A stretch of 64,000 nt of DNA from an uncultured bacterium (GTDB taxonomy: Bacteria; Bacteroidota; Rhodothermia; Rhodothermales; UBA10348), in contig CALIKL010000020.1 in the NCBI GenBank assembly GCA_938018055.1, forward strand, positions 17,175 to 81,174, read 5' to 3'. The notes beneath the pieces were generated by a model, which was not told the DNA's origin, did no database searches, and saw nothing but the letters and a program-made list of their open reading frames with translations. Made by a program: the position numbers and the translations under genes. Shown here in pieces: positions 36,368-45,633 of the stretch (its first letter is position 1; each line of letters opens with the position of its first letter).

Positions 36368-37741
36368 ATGGCTACACTGCGACGCGAACTGACGACTTTT
36401 GATGGCATTGCCTTGCTGATCGGAATAACGATTGGCTCAGGCATCTATTCCACGCCGTACCTCATTGCAGGGTACTTCACGGATTTCGCCGCGACGATCA
36501 TCATTTGGATGATCGTCGCGGCGTTTGTCATGATGGGCGGGCTCATCTACGCGGAATTGGGTACGCGTTTACCCGACACCGGAGGAGAATACAGCTACAT
36601 GACCCGGGCCTACGGTCCGTTTGCCGGATTCATGTTTGGTTGGGCCCAATTGTTCATTATCCGGACCAGCCCTGCCGCTGGCCTGGCCATCATCGCGACC
36701 GACTACATCGGCTATTTCACGCCTTTGGACGGATGGTCCCACACGGGGGTGGCACTGAGCATCATAGCCATGCTGGGCCTGTTCAATTATGTCGGGCTGC
36801 GGTGGTCAGCTCTTTTCCAGCGGGTGACGACCGTGGCCAAGGTGGCCGGCCTCGTGGCCTTTGTTCTGCTGTTCCTGTTTCTGCTCGGGGGATCCGAGAG
36901 TCGATTAGCGGAATCAGCGCCTCCACTCCAGAACGTGGGTTTCCTGTCCAACCTGATACCGGCCTTGATGCTCATCCTGTTTACCCACACGGGATATGAC
37001 CGCGTGGGATATGTGGCAGGAGAAATGACCAATCCGCGCAAGATCATCCCTCGCAGCATGATGGTTGGCCTGAGCATCATTATCGTGATCTACATAGCCA
37101 TGATCACGATTTACTACTATGTGATGGGTGTAGAAGGGCTGCGTGCAACAACTACGCCTGCTGCCGACGTGGCCGGGATGATGATTGGGTCTGCGGGAGC
37201 TGCCGTAGTTGCCGTATTGGCCATTGTTTCTGCTGTATCGAGCATCAATGGTACCATGCTCTCATCCTCGCGTGTCTATTACGCCATGGCGCGTGACGGT
37301 CTGTTCTTCAAATCCCTGGATCACATCCACGAACGGTTTCGGACGCCAACGCGTGCCATCATCGCTCACTGTGCATGGGGTGGCGTTATCCTTGTTGTCC
37401 GCGGCTCCTTCGAGGATATAGCGGCGGGGATGGTCTTTGCGATCCTAATTTTCTATTCGATGACGACGCTGGCCTTGTTCAAATTTCGCCGGGAAGGAGT
37501 GGGTGAAGAACCCGAGACCCAGCACTTGGGAGGCATTTACAAGGTGCCCTGGTATCCCTGGCTTCCGGCCGTTTACCTGGCGGGTGTCATAGCCCTGCTC
37601 ATTTTCAGAGCCGTGTTCGAATGGGAGAAATCCTTGATCGACCTGGCTTTCTTGCTGACCGGATTGCCAGTGTCTTTCATTTGGCTGCGAAAGAGACGGC
37701 GCGAAGCCGCACGTGGAGGGAGCGATGCTGCAGACCTTTGA
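36368..37741 (+). CDS. APC-family amino acid permease
   Basis: 457 residues with about 12 membrane helices. The opening FDGIALLIGITIGSGIY is the unwound first helix of APC transporters, and FTHTGYDRVGYVAGEMTNPR with SRVYYAMARDGLFF are further signatures of the amino-acid/polyamine branch. An in-frame TTG at 36359 is weaker than the ATG at 36368. The last 17 bases overlap the next gene, so the two are probably cotranscribed. The substrate is unknown. Confidence 0.9.
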   Translation: MATLRRELTTFDGIALLIGITIGSGIYSTPYLIAGYFTDFAATIIIWMIVAAFVMMGGLIYAELGTRLPDTGGEYSYMTRAYGPFAGFMFGWAQLFIIRTSPAAGLAIIATDYIGYFTPLDGWSHTGVALSIIAMLGLFNYVGLRWSALFQRVTTVAKVAGLVAFVLLFLFLLGGSESRLAESAPPLQNVGFLSNLIPALMLILFTHTGYDRVGYVAGEMTNPRKIIPRSMMVGLSIIIVIYIAMITIYYYVMGVEGLRATTTPAADVAGMMIGSAGAAVVAVLAIVSAVSSINGTMLSSSRVYYAMARDGLFFKSLDHIHERFRTPTRAIIAHCAWGGVILVVRGSFEDIAAGMVFAILIFYSMTTLALFKFRREGVGEEPETQHLGGIYKVPWYPWLPAVYLAGVIALLIFRAVFEWEKSLIDLAFLLTGLPVSFIWLRKRRREAARGGSDAADL

Positions 37742-38627
37742 TGAGCGTAACCAAGATCTTCAGGTCTGGATCAATGATCGTTTGATTCACCGTGATCAAG
37801 CCGGCATCAGTCCATTCGACTCGGTTGTTCAGGGAGGAGACGGTGTCTGGGAAGGGCTCCGGCTCTACGATGGAAAAATATTCAAGCTGATCGAGCATCT
37901 CGAGCGTCTCGAGGGATCAGCTCGCGCGCTTGCCTTCCAGGATATTCCTCCGATGGAGGTCTTGATTGATGCCCTGCGTCAAACGCTCGCAGCCAACGGA
38001 ATGCGGGATGGCGTACATATCCGTCTCACGCTCACGCGTGGCGTGAAAATAACGTCCGGGATGGACCCCCGTTTGAATCAGTCTGGTCCCACGCTCATCA
38101 TCCTGCCTGAATACAAACCACCCGTATACCAGACTGATGGGCTTACCTTCATCACGGCGTCCATTCGTCGTTTCCCTCCGGACTGTCTCGATCCCAAGAT
38201 CCACCACAACAATCTGATACAGAGCATTCTGGCAAAGATCGAAGCCAATGCGGCCGGTGCCGATCAGGCACTGATGCTGGACCGGGAAGGATTCATCGCA
38301 GAGGCCCACGGGACCCATGTTTTCCTGGTCAAAAACGGATGTGTATTCACATCGGCTGCGGATGCTTGCCCCGAAGGAATTACCCGGGAAACAGTCTTGG
38401 AGCTGTGCGAGCGGAACGGGATTCCCGCACATGTCGGCCGCATTTCTACGACCGATGCCTACCGGGCCGACGAACTGTTCTGTTCGGGTACGATGGGTGA
38501 GCTTGCTTCGGTTACCCAACTCGATGGGAGAATGATCGGGAACGGACAGCCGGGCCCGGTAACGAGACAGTTGAGTGACCTTTACCGGGAGGAAACGCGG
38601 CTATCTGGTTACCGTATCGTGGAATGA
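37725..38627 (+). CDS. Class IV PLP aminotransferase
   Basis: 300 residues; fold type IV aminotransferase with FDSVVQGGDGVWEGLRLY and the PLP lysine at about Lys158 in DPKIHHNNL. This family includes branched-chain aminotransferase, D-amino acid aminotransferase and aminodeoxychorismate lyase; the sequence does not decide between them, although pairing with an amino acid permease favours an amino acid aminotransferase. GGAGGG (37715-37720) lies 4 bases before the ATG at 37725, which fixes this start against an upstream GTG (37713). Overlaps the permease gene. Confidence 0.9.
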   Translation: MLQTFDERNQDLQVWINDRLIHRDQAGISPFDSVVQGGDGVWEGLRLYDGKIFKLIEHLERLEGSARALAFQDIPPMEVLIDALRQTLAANGMRDGVHIRLTLTRGVKITSGMDPRLNQSGPTLIILPEYKPPVYQTDGLTFITASIRRFPPDCLDPKIHHNNLIQSILAKIEANAAGADQALMLDREGFIAEAHGTHVFLVKNGCVFTSAADACPEGITRETVLELCERNGIPAHVGRISTTDAYRADELFCSGTMGELASVTQLDGRMIGNGQPGPVTRQLSDLYREETRLSGYRIVE

Positions 38628-38722
38628 TCCCGCGGCGTCTCTCGGGGTGTCGTCTAATCTTCGATCTCTGATATGCCTCGTCCAAGCCCTTCCCGATTTT
38701 GATCGACTCTTTAGCGCGTTTT

Positions 38723-39961
38723 ATGGGAATCCTTCGCCCCGTATGGATGGCACTCGTCGTCCTGAAGGTCGTTTCCGAGCCCGTGCAGGCCCAGGTGCTC
38801 GAAGCGCGCGCTGATACCATGACGGTACCTTCCACCGGGCTCGTATTTCATCCCGCGGAATTCATTCTGGACAATGATGTCCTCGCCCCGGATGACTCTG
38901 TGCTCGTCCTCATAACGGCAGCGCCGGCGCACGGGACCCTATCCGAGGTAGGCAACGGATTTTTTCGGTATCAGCCATCGCCAGGATTCATTGGAGAAGA
39001 CGCATTTCGCTATGCGTTGAAAACGGTCGCATTGCAGCGGCTGGCCATTGACCCTTCCGTTTCCGTTCTCTCCTTCGATGCTACGGTCGAAACAGCATTG
39101 GGAATCGCCGGCGACCAGGAGCAAATACCGGTGGAGGGTAGCATCGTGGTTGATATGGGAGATGATCCGGTGGCTATCGACTCCGTTCATGTTTTGGGTG
39201 CTGCCATGCAGAACCAGGGGCCGCATAGCCTGAGTTTCAATTACGGAAGTCCCATCAGCGTAGGCTCGCTTCGGATCATCGCCGATCCGGGATCGGTCAG
39301 GTTGTCCATGCTTGCCGCAGGGCCCACCTCCGGCGTATCCGGGCTGCTCAATAGCTGGGAGCAAACAGACAACCTGGTCCACGTGTCCGTGACAGCCATG
39401 CTGGAGGGAGGAGGTCTGATTTCAAATCAAGTACCAGATGAGCAGCAAGAGTTGGAAACGGAAACCACAGAGTCGCTTACGGGAGCCGTATTCACGAGCG
39501 GCGAGCAGGTACTGTTTCTCATGAACGTGGCGTCGACCAACGCCTTTGACCTGGAGGGTAATGCTGTCACCCTCGACATCCAGGGTGCATTACAGGCGAG
39601 CGGCGTTTTTTCTGAGTCTCAGACTTCAAACGATGCGGAGGTGCGCGTTCAGGTCGTTTCAGGCGCTTCTGCCGAAGAATCCGCGATTCCGTCAGGATTG
39701 GAGTTCGACGTGTATCCAGTGCCTTTTCGGAATCGATTTACGCTACAACTGCGCTCGGTGTCCGGTGCAGTCCCCGGACCGACACACCTCGTGGTTTACG
39801 ATGTATTGGGCCGGGTTGTTGAGCATCGCGAAATGGGCCTCTTGCAGATGGGACAGGAAATGAATGCCGCGTTCGATGCGTCCAACTGGACACCCGGTCT
39901 CTACATCGTACATGTTTCCGGGCCCAGCGGGAGCGTTACCCGCCCTGTTGTGCGCTATTGA
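38723..39961 (+). CDS. Secreted protein with T9SS type A sorting domain
   Basis: 412 residues with a signal peptide (MGILRPVWMALVVLKVVSEP, cleavage after QAQ). The first 100 residues resemble a cadherin-like/tandem-95 repeat (APAHGTLSEVGNGFFRYQPS). The middle is beta-rich and unassigned. The last 80 residues are a type IX secretion C-terminal domain: DVYPVPFRNRFTLQL, VVYDVLGRVVEH, WTPGLYIVHVSG, ending VVRY. It is therefore exported through the outer membrane by T9SS. The ATG at 38723 is chosen over an in-frame TTG (38699). Followed by another secreted protein gene. Confidence 0.85.
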   Translation: MGILRPVWMALVVLKVVSEPVQAQVLEARADTMTVPSTGLVFHPAEFILDNDVLAPDDSVLVLITAAPAHGTLSEVGNGFFRYQPSPGFIGEDAFRYALKTVALQRLAIDPSVSVLSFDATVETALGIAGDQEQIPVEGSIVVDMGDDPVAIDSVHVLGAAMQNQGPHSLSFNYGSPISVGSLRIIADPGSVRLSMLAAGPTSGVSGLLNSWEQTDNLVHVSVTAMLEGGGLISNQVPDEQQELETETTESLTGAVFTSGEQVLFLMNVASTNAFDLEGNAVTLDIQGALQASGVFSESQTSNDAEVRVQVVSGASAEESAIPSGLEFDVYPVPFRNRFTLQLRSVSGAVPGPTHLVVYDVLGRVVEHREMGLLQMGQEMNAAFDASNWTPGLYIVHVSGPSGSVTRPVVRY

Positions 39962-40090
39962 GCCCACTCGCATGGTCGGTACGTCTCGCAAATGGACTCG
40001 CAGGTTCGGATGCAATCTGCTACATTGCGCTCCTTCCATCACGCCACCCAACATAATGGGCTGCTTCTTTCACCCAATCCACCCGTGACA

Positions 40091-42463
40091 ATGAGAAGAT
40101 TTCTACCCTATTTGAGCGCTTTCGTTTTGACAGCGGCTATGACCGTTTCGTCCAGCGCCCAGGGATTCGGTGGCGCCGTTGCTGTTTCTGGCTCGGATGT
40201 CATCGTCGGAGAAACCGGAAATGGTCAGTTTACCGGTGCCCTGTACGTATTCAACAAAACCGAGGATGGCTCCTGGGCCGAATCCTACCAGCTCACAGCG
40301 CCTGGTGGAGGTGAGGACGGTGACGGCTTCGGAAACGCCCTCGCATCGAACGGCTGGCACCTCGTAGCCGGGGCTTCCCGCAGCAACATGGCCTATGTCT
40401 ATTCGCGTCAGGATGACGGTAGCTGGGATGCCGGCACGGCGCTGACAGCCGACGATCTTGGTGATGAAGATGGTTTCGGGTCCCATGTTGCCGTTGGAGA
40501 CGGCCACGTGGCCGTCGCAGCTTCCAGCCAGGCTGACGGTGCTGGAGCCGTTTATGTCTTTTCCATGAGCGATAGCGGTTGGGAAATGGCTGCCAAACTG
40601 ACTCCCGAAGGATTGGCTGCCAATGCTTTCTTCGGTGCTGCCATGGCATTCCATGGAGACCGACTGGTCGTTGGTGCACCTGCAAGGCTGAACGCCTTTG
40701 CACGTCGTGGCCAGGAGTTCACGCAGGTTGGCGCCGCGTATGTGTTTGGCAGTGGCGACGATGGCTGGGCTCAGATCTCCCAGCTCAGTCCAATGGCCGT
40801 GAGTGAAGGGGGCGGCTTCGGGGCGGCAGTTGCGCTGGAAGGATCCCATCTCGCCGTTGGTGCACCATTCGATAACGGATCTGTCGGAAGTGTATCCCTT
40901 TACGAGTGGGACGCGGAGTCCGATTCGTACGAGCCAACCAACAAGCTGGCGCCGTTCGTGGCCAATCGCGGAACGCAGTTTGGTTCGTTCGTGATGGTGG
41001 ACGCCTCCCAGGTCTTTGTTGGAGCGCCCGGTGACGAGCGCGGGCAAGGGTCGACCTACTGGTTTGAAGTGGGAGAAGGCGGAGACATCAGCATGGCGAT
41101 GAAATCCGGGGCGGCCTCGACGTCCGGCCGTGCTTCCTTCGGATCTACTCTGGCGGGAACGGAAACACTGGCCGTCATCGGCGCGCCGGGACAGGATTCC
41201 CGCGCTGGAGCAGCCGTAGTGTATGAGACGGATGACCAAGGAGTATGGAAAGAAATCTCGATGGTCATAAATGACATGAAGGGCTTGCCATCTTTCTCAG
41301 GTGATGCCGTTGAATGTGAGGATGGCATGGCTGCTGGATTTGAATGCGGCAATATTGAGATCACATCCTACATGAACATGAAAGACCTGGGCGCCAATCG
41401 TGGCACCATGGTCAATGATATCTGGGGTTGGACCGATCCGGACACGGATCGAGAGTACGCTATTGTCGGTCGTTCGGACGGCACGTCGTTTGTCGATGTT
41501 ACCAACCCTGGCATGCCGGTCCTGCTCGGAACGCTTCCGATGACCGAAGGCGCTCGCGCGGCGGCTTGGCGCGACATGAAGGTGTTCAATTACCACGCAT
41601 ACATTGTCGCAGACGGCTCGGGACAGCACGGTCTACAGGTCTTCGACCTGACGCGTCTGCGTGAGCTCGATGGCAGCAATCCACCGGTCATGGAGCCCGA
41701 TTATCTATACACGGATATTGCCTCGGCCCACAACATTGTCATCAACGAAGAGACGGGCATTGCCTACTCGGTAGGTGGAAGCTCGGGTGGCGTCACGTGC
41801 GGCGGTGGCTTGCACATGCTCGATCTGAACAAGGACCCGAAGAAGCCTGAGTTTGTGGGCTGCTTTGCGGATTCATCCACCGGTCGTCGTGGCACAGGCT
41901 ACTCGCACGATGCGCAATGTGTGACCTATTCAGGTCCCGACACCGAGCATGCGGGCAAAGAGATCTGCATGGGCTCCAACGAGACGGCACTCTCCATTGC
42001 CGACGTGACCGACAAGGAAAACCCAGTCGCCATCTCGATGGTCGTTTATCCGAACGTGGCCTACGCCCACCAGGGATGGCTCTCGGAAGATCACGAGTAC
42101 TTTTACATGAACGACGAAGGGGATGAGCCACAGGGTCTCGTCGACGGAACGCGTACGCTGGTATGGGATGTGCGCGATCTGGATGAGCCAGTACTTGTCA
42201 CGGAGTTCATTCAGGAGACTACAACAACAGATCACAACCTGTACATCAAGGACAACCTGATGTACCAGTCGAACTACGGCTCGGGCCTGCGCATCATCGA
42301 TATCACCGATCGTGCCAACCCAGTCGAAGTCGGATTCCTGATCACCCACCAGGGTGGCGGTGGATCCTGGAGCAACTACCCGTACTTCAAGAGCGGTGCG
42401 ATTGCCGTCACGGACATGGGTGCCGGGCTCTTCATGGTTCGCAAGAAAGATCAAGAGATGTAG
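40091..42463 (+). CDS. Secreted FG-GAP/LVIVD-repeat (choice-of-anchor B type) protein
   Basis: 790 residues from the ATG at 40091, signal peptide MRRFLPYLSAFVLTAAMTVS then SAQ. The N-terminal half is a propeller of integrin-like FG-GAP repeats (LVVGAPAR, LAVGAPFDNG, VFVGAPGDERGQG, AVIGAPGQDS). The C-terminal half has LVIVD-type repeats (IVGRSDGTSFVDVTNP, GLRIIDITDRANP) as in choice-of-anchor B proteins. No T9SS terminal domain is visible at its end (RKKDQEM). Extracellular or surface-bound; function unknown. It follows the T9SS-domain protein gene by about 130 bases. Confidence 0.85.
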   Translation: MRRFLPYLSAFVLTAAMTVSSSAQGFGGAVAVSGSDVIVGETGNGQFTGALYVFNKTEDGSWAESYQLTAPGGGEDGDGFGNALASNGWHLVAGASRSNMAYVYSRQDDGSWDAGTALTADDLGDEDGFGSHVAVGDGHVAVAASSQADGAGAVYVFSMSDSGWEMAAKLTPEGLAANAFFGAAMAFHGDRLVVGAPARLNAFARRGQEFTQVGAAYVFGSGDDGWAQISQLSPMAVSEGGGFGAAVALEGSHLAVGAPFDNGSVGSVSLYEWDAESDSYEPTNKLAPFVANRGTQFGSFVMVDASQVFVGAPGDERGQGSTYWFEVGEGGDISMAMKSGAASTSGRASFGSTLAGTETLAVIGAPGQDSRAGAAVVYETDDQGVWKEISMVINDMKGLPSFSGDAVECEDGMAAGFECGNIEITSYMNMKDLGANRGTMVNDIWGWTDPDTDREYAIVGRSDGTSFVDVTNPGMPVLLGTLPMTEGARAAAWRDMKVFNYHAYIVADGSGQHGLQVFDLTRLRELDGSNPPVMEPDYLYTDIASAHNIVINEETGIAYSVGGSSGGVTCGGGLHMLDLNKDPKKPEFVGCFADSSTGRRGTGYSHDAQCVTYSGPDTEHAGKEICMGSNETALSIADVTDKENPVAISMVVYPNVAYAHQGWLSEDHEYFYMNDEGDEPQGLVDGTRTLVWDVRDLDEPVLVTEFIQETTTTDHNLYIKDNLMYQSNYGSGLRIIDITDRANPVEVGFLITHQGGGGSWSNYPYFKSGAIAVTDMGAGLFMVRKKDQEM

Positions 42464-42681
42464 TCTACCTGCCAGTCCGGCGCTCAGGGCTCCACTTCGG
42501 TGGCCTCTGATTGCCATGAAGGCATTGCAAGATTGATCTAAGGCCGTTTCAGGCTCGTACGCGGGGCGCGGGTGATGTGTGGATTCTACTCCATGTCTCG
42601 TCCGCGCCGCGCGTAGTAACGGCCGGAATGGTGAAGTGCCGTCCATGCACTATCCTGATTCCATTCCACTCCCTTCCCGCC

Positions 42682-44181
42682 ATGCTTCAGACGCTCACGG
42701 TTCTCATCTACCCGCTCATTCTGATCGGCGTCGGCATCTGGCGTTCCCGTCGGGTCCGCACGCACGCCGATTTCATGGTGGCCGGGCGCTCGGTACCTGC
42801 CTGGATGCTTGCCGGTACCCTGATCTGTACCTGGGTCGGCTCGGGGACCCTGTTCGGAGGGGCGGGGCTGGCTTTCCGCAGCGGGTTTTCGGCCCTGTGG
42901 TTTTCCATTGGAGCCTGGTTTGGACTCGTGGCCGTATTCCTCATGGCACCCCGTGTCCGGGCCCTCGAGCAATATACCGTGCCCGATCTGCTCGAGAAGC
43001 GATATGGCCCCATGTCGCGCTTGCTGGGCACATGTGCCATCCTTGTGGCCTACACCGCCATTGCAGCATACCAATTTCGCGGCGGTGGATGGATTCTCAC
43101 GATTGTTACGGACGGCGCCATCTCGCCAGAAGCGGGTATGCTTCTGACAGCCGCTGCCATCGTGCTTTTTACCGCTGTCTCCGGAATGATGTCCATCGTT
43201 TCGGTGGATGTGGTGAACGGACTCATCATCACCATTGCCATCGTATTGGCTCTTCCGCTTGTGATCAGTGGTGGCGGAGGGGTAGAGGACGTTTTCGGTC
43301 GCCTCGATCCGGCCATGCTGACGCCAACGGGAGGACACCGCGCCCTTTGGATAGTCGGGGTTGCGCTGCCCACCTTCCTGTTCCTCTTCGGAGAGAGCGG
43401 CATGTACCAGAAGTTTTTCTCCGCACGAGATGCCCGCACGGCACGGCGCAGCGTGATCGGCATGCTGATGGGCATCATGATCATTGAAACCAGCATCGCG
43501 CTGCTGGCCATGTCTGGACGCAGTCTATATCCCGAACTCGCCACAGGCACCAACGCGGTAGGCAGGGCTGCTTCGGAAACCGTTATCCTGCACCTGGCCC
43601 GCCATGGGGTTCCAGAGCTCCTGGGCGCAGCCCTGTTGGCGGCGGCCGTTGCTATCGTTTTGTCGACAGGCAGTACCATGCTTCTGGTTGCGTCGTCCAA
43701 TGTCAGCCGGGACCTGTACGAGCGTTTCATTCGTCCTGACGCCACCGAAGCCAGGAAGTTGACCGTGCAACGAATCAGCGTGCTGGTGCTGGCCCTCGTT
43801 GGCATTCTGCTGCTGACCCGATTCGAATCCGTTCTGACGATGGCCCTGTACGCCTATTCCGTCATTGGTGCGGCGCTCACTCCAGCCCTCGTAGCGGCCT
43901 TCACATGGAAACGGGTGACTGCTCAGGGAGCCGCCGCATGCCTCTTCGGAGGGCTCGGGACGATTGTCGGATTGGCTGCCCTTGGAAGCATGGGAATGGA
44001 TCTCTCCCTGGCCATTGGGGGGACGGTGTTCGATTTCTCCAGCAGTGACTATGTGGTTGTCCCGGGTGTTCTTGTCTCGGTTACCCTGCTGATCGTGGTC
44101 AGCCTGCTGACCCCTCCAACAGATCCAGTCGTTCGCGAAGCCTTTCTGCCTGACCGTCGGGCTTCGCCCGCCCGGGATTGA
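42682..44181 (+). CDS. Sodium:solute symporter (SSS family)
   Basis: 499 residues, about 13 membrane helices. The early R-x-x-D-F-M-V-A-G-R-S-V-P motif (HADFMVAGRSVPAWML) and SGTLFGGAGLAFRSG are typical of SSS proteins, and FLFLFGESGMYQKFFSARDA resembles the conserved middle helix region. The ATG at 42682 gives the standard start; the frame is open from 42577 but lacks similarity there. The substrate is unknown. The downstream M14-like deacylase gene begins about 80 bases later. Confidence 0.9.
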   Translation: MLQTLTVLIYPLILIGVGIWRSRRVRTHADFMVAGRSVPAWMLAGTLICTWVGSGTLFGGAGLAFRSGFSALWFSIGAWFGLVAVFLMAPRVRALEQYTVPDLLEKRYGPMSRLLGTCAILVAYTAIAAYQFRGGGWILTIVTDGAISPEAGMLLTAAAIVLFTAVSGMMSIVSVDVVNGLIITIAIVLALPLVISGGGGVEDVFGRLDPAMLTPTGGHRALWIVGVALPTFLFLFGESGMYQKFFSARDARTARRSVIGMLMGIMIIETSIALLAMSGRSLYPELATGTNAVGRAASETVILHLARHGVPELLGAALLAAAVAIVLSTGSTMLLVASSNVSRDLYERFIRPDATEARKLTVQRISVLVLALVGILLLTRFESVLTMALYAYSVIGAALTPALVAAFTWKRVTAQGAAACLFGGLGTIVGLAALGSMGMDLSLAIGGTVFDFSSSDYVVVPGVLVSVTLLIVVSLLTPPTDPVVREAFLPDRRASPARD

Positions 44182-44262
44182 TCCGTTCTTCCGGCTCGAT
44201 TAGGTTCGGGTATCCCGATCAGCGGTTCTTCATCCTTCGAATCTCAACCGGTTCCTATTGCC

Positions 44263-45231
44263 ATGTCACGGACGCTTTCACTTGCTCACCTCTCTGTCGA
44301 ACCCGGAAACAGCACGCACGGTTTTGTGAGCGTGGATGTCATTGGACAGACGGTGAACGTGCCGGTTTTCCTCATAAACGGTGCGCATCCGGGTCCCCGT
44401 CTGGTGGTTACGGCCGGTATCCACGGTGGCGAATATCCGTGCGTGGAAGCGGCCATCCTGCTGGGGCGGTCCATTGATGCGGCTGCGTTGAGTGGCCAAT
44501 TGATCGTGGTGCCGTCTGCCAACCCTGTGGCCTTCAAGGCGCGCTCCATCTACATCACACCGCCTGATGGCCTGAATCTGAACCGACAATTCCCTGGCGA
44601 TCCCGAAGGCTCGTTCACGCGGGTTTGGGCCGACTGGTTGTTCCGGAACGTAATCAAAGCCGGGGACCTGTATATCGACATGCACGGAGGGGACATGATC
44701 GAGGCGCTCGTGCCGTTCGTTGCCATTACGCTGACCGGGAATCAGGCGGTGGACGAGACGGCAGAGCGTATGGCAAGGGCCTACGGCATACGCGCTTTCC
44801 TGGCCAAAGAGGGCGTGGGGCCCATCGGTGGCACCACCACGGGCAGTGCTGCGGTCGCTGGCATACCGGCGCTGCTGACGGAGGCCGGAGGGCAAGGCGT
44901 TTGGCATGAGTCCGAGGTGGATATCCTGCAGGATGGTGTGCGGCGCGTCATGGCCGAATTCGGCATGTATGAAGCGATTGATGCTCCAGGAGAAGAGGCA
45001 GAGCGTCTCGGTGGCTGGGACTGGTTACGCGCCGATGTGGATGGACTATTCTATCCCAGTGTTCGCATAGGAGAGCAGGTACAGAAAGGACAGCGAGTAG
45101 GAGAAATCAAGGACATTTTCGGCGAAACGCTGCGCACCTACGATGCACCCGCTGGGGGAGAGGTGCTGTTCCTGGTCACGTCGCTGGCCATGAACGAAGG
45201 GGATCCACTGATGTCCATCGCATGGGAATAG
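44263..45231 (+). CDS. Succinylglutamate desuccinylase/aspartoacylase-family hydrolase
   Basis: 322 residues of the M14-like AstE/aspartoacylase family, with zinc ligands His54 and Glu57 in GIHGGEYP and His141 in DMHGGD. The substrate-binding GLNLNRQFPG and the C-terminal domain (GGWDWLRADVDGLFYP; GEIKDIFGETL) agree with the family. It likely removes an acyl group from an N-acyl amino acid or peptide. It follows an SSS symporter gene on the same strand, which may supply the substrate. No signal peptide, so cytoplasmic. Confidence 0.9.
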   Translation: MSRTLSLAHLSVEPGNSTHGFVSVDVIGQTVNVPVFLINGAHPGPRLVVTAGIHGGEYPCVEAAILLGRSIDAAALSGQLIVVPSANPVAFKARSIYITPPDGLNLNRQFPGDPEGSFTRVWADWLFRNVIKAGDLYIDMHGGDMIEALVPFVAITLTGNQAVDETAERMARAYGIRAFLAKEGVGPIGGTTTGSAAVAGIPALLTEAGGQGVWHESEVDILQDGVRRVMAEFGMYEAIDAPGEEAERLGGWDWLRADVDGLFYPSVRIGEQVQKGQRVGEIKDIFGETLRTYDAPAGGEVLFLVTSLAMNEGDPLMSIAWE

Positions 45232-45282
45232 GAATCAGGGTCCGAACCGGGCGTGTCGGATGATGCTCGAAGACGCTCTCGT

Positions 45283-45588
45283 TCATGCGTAGCGTTTGCG
45301 ACGGAATTCAATCCACCCTCCTTCGATCCGTTGTTCGGGATCATGATGGGTCCAATGGATAATTCCGCCCAGGTCGTTTGGCTCGTATTCCCCAAACACA
45401 CGAATTTTGCCACCCTCGAACAGTCTTTCGACCCGAGGTGCGATATCGATGTTGTGCGCTACCAGCAGTGTACGTCCAGAAGGCTCCTCCATGATGAATC
45501 GCTGGTGTTTGTCTCCCTTCAGATCGTCCGAAAGAATGCGCACGATGCGTCCTTCAAACAACTCCAGCGGTGTGTCAGGAAGGGCCAT
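45283..45588 (-). CDS. DUF3465 family protein
   Basis: 101 residues. The GDKHQRFIMEE segment, LLVAHNIDIAPRV, and GIIHWTHHDPEQRIEGGW are the recognisable DUF3465 blocks. Homologues are small proteins of unknown function, sometimes linked to nucleic-acid OB-fold relatives. No signal peptide. Last gene of the minus-strand run after the M16 protease. Confidence 0.8.
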   Translation of the reverse strand: MALPDTPLELFEGRIVRILSDDLKGDKHQRFIMEEPSGRTLLVAHNIDIAPRVERLFEGGKIRVFGEYEPNDLGGIIHWTHHDPEQRIEGGWIEFRRKRYA

Positions 45589-45633
45589 GGCAGGGTGTCT
45601 CTATCACAGTAAGATGGATCCTTTGCATGTTCG

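Noticed and set aside
40103..41239. A 378-codon minus-strand frame opposite the FG-GAP protein
   Set aside because: Shadow frame caused by the repetitive Gly/Ala-rich coding sequence; no domain and no upstream signal.
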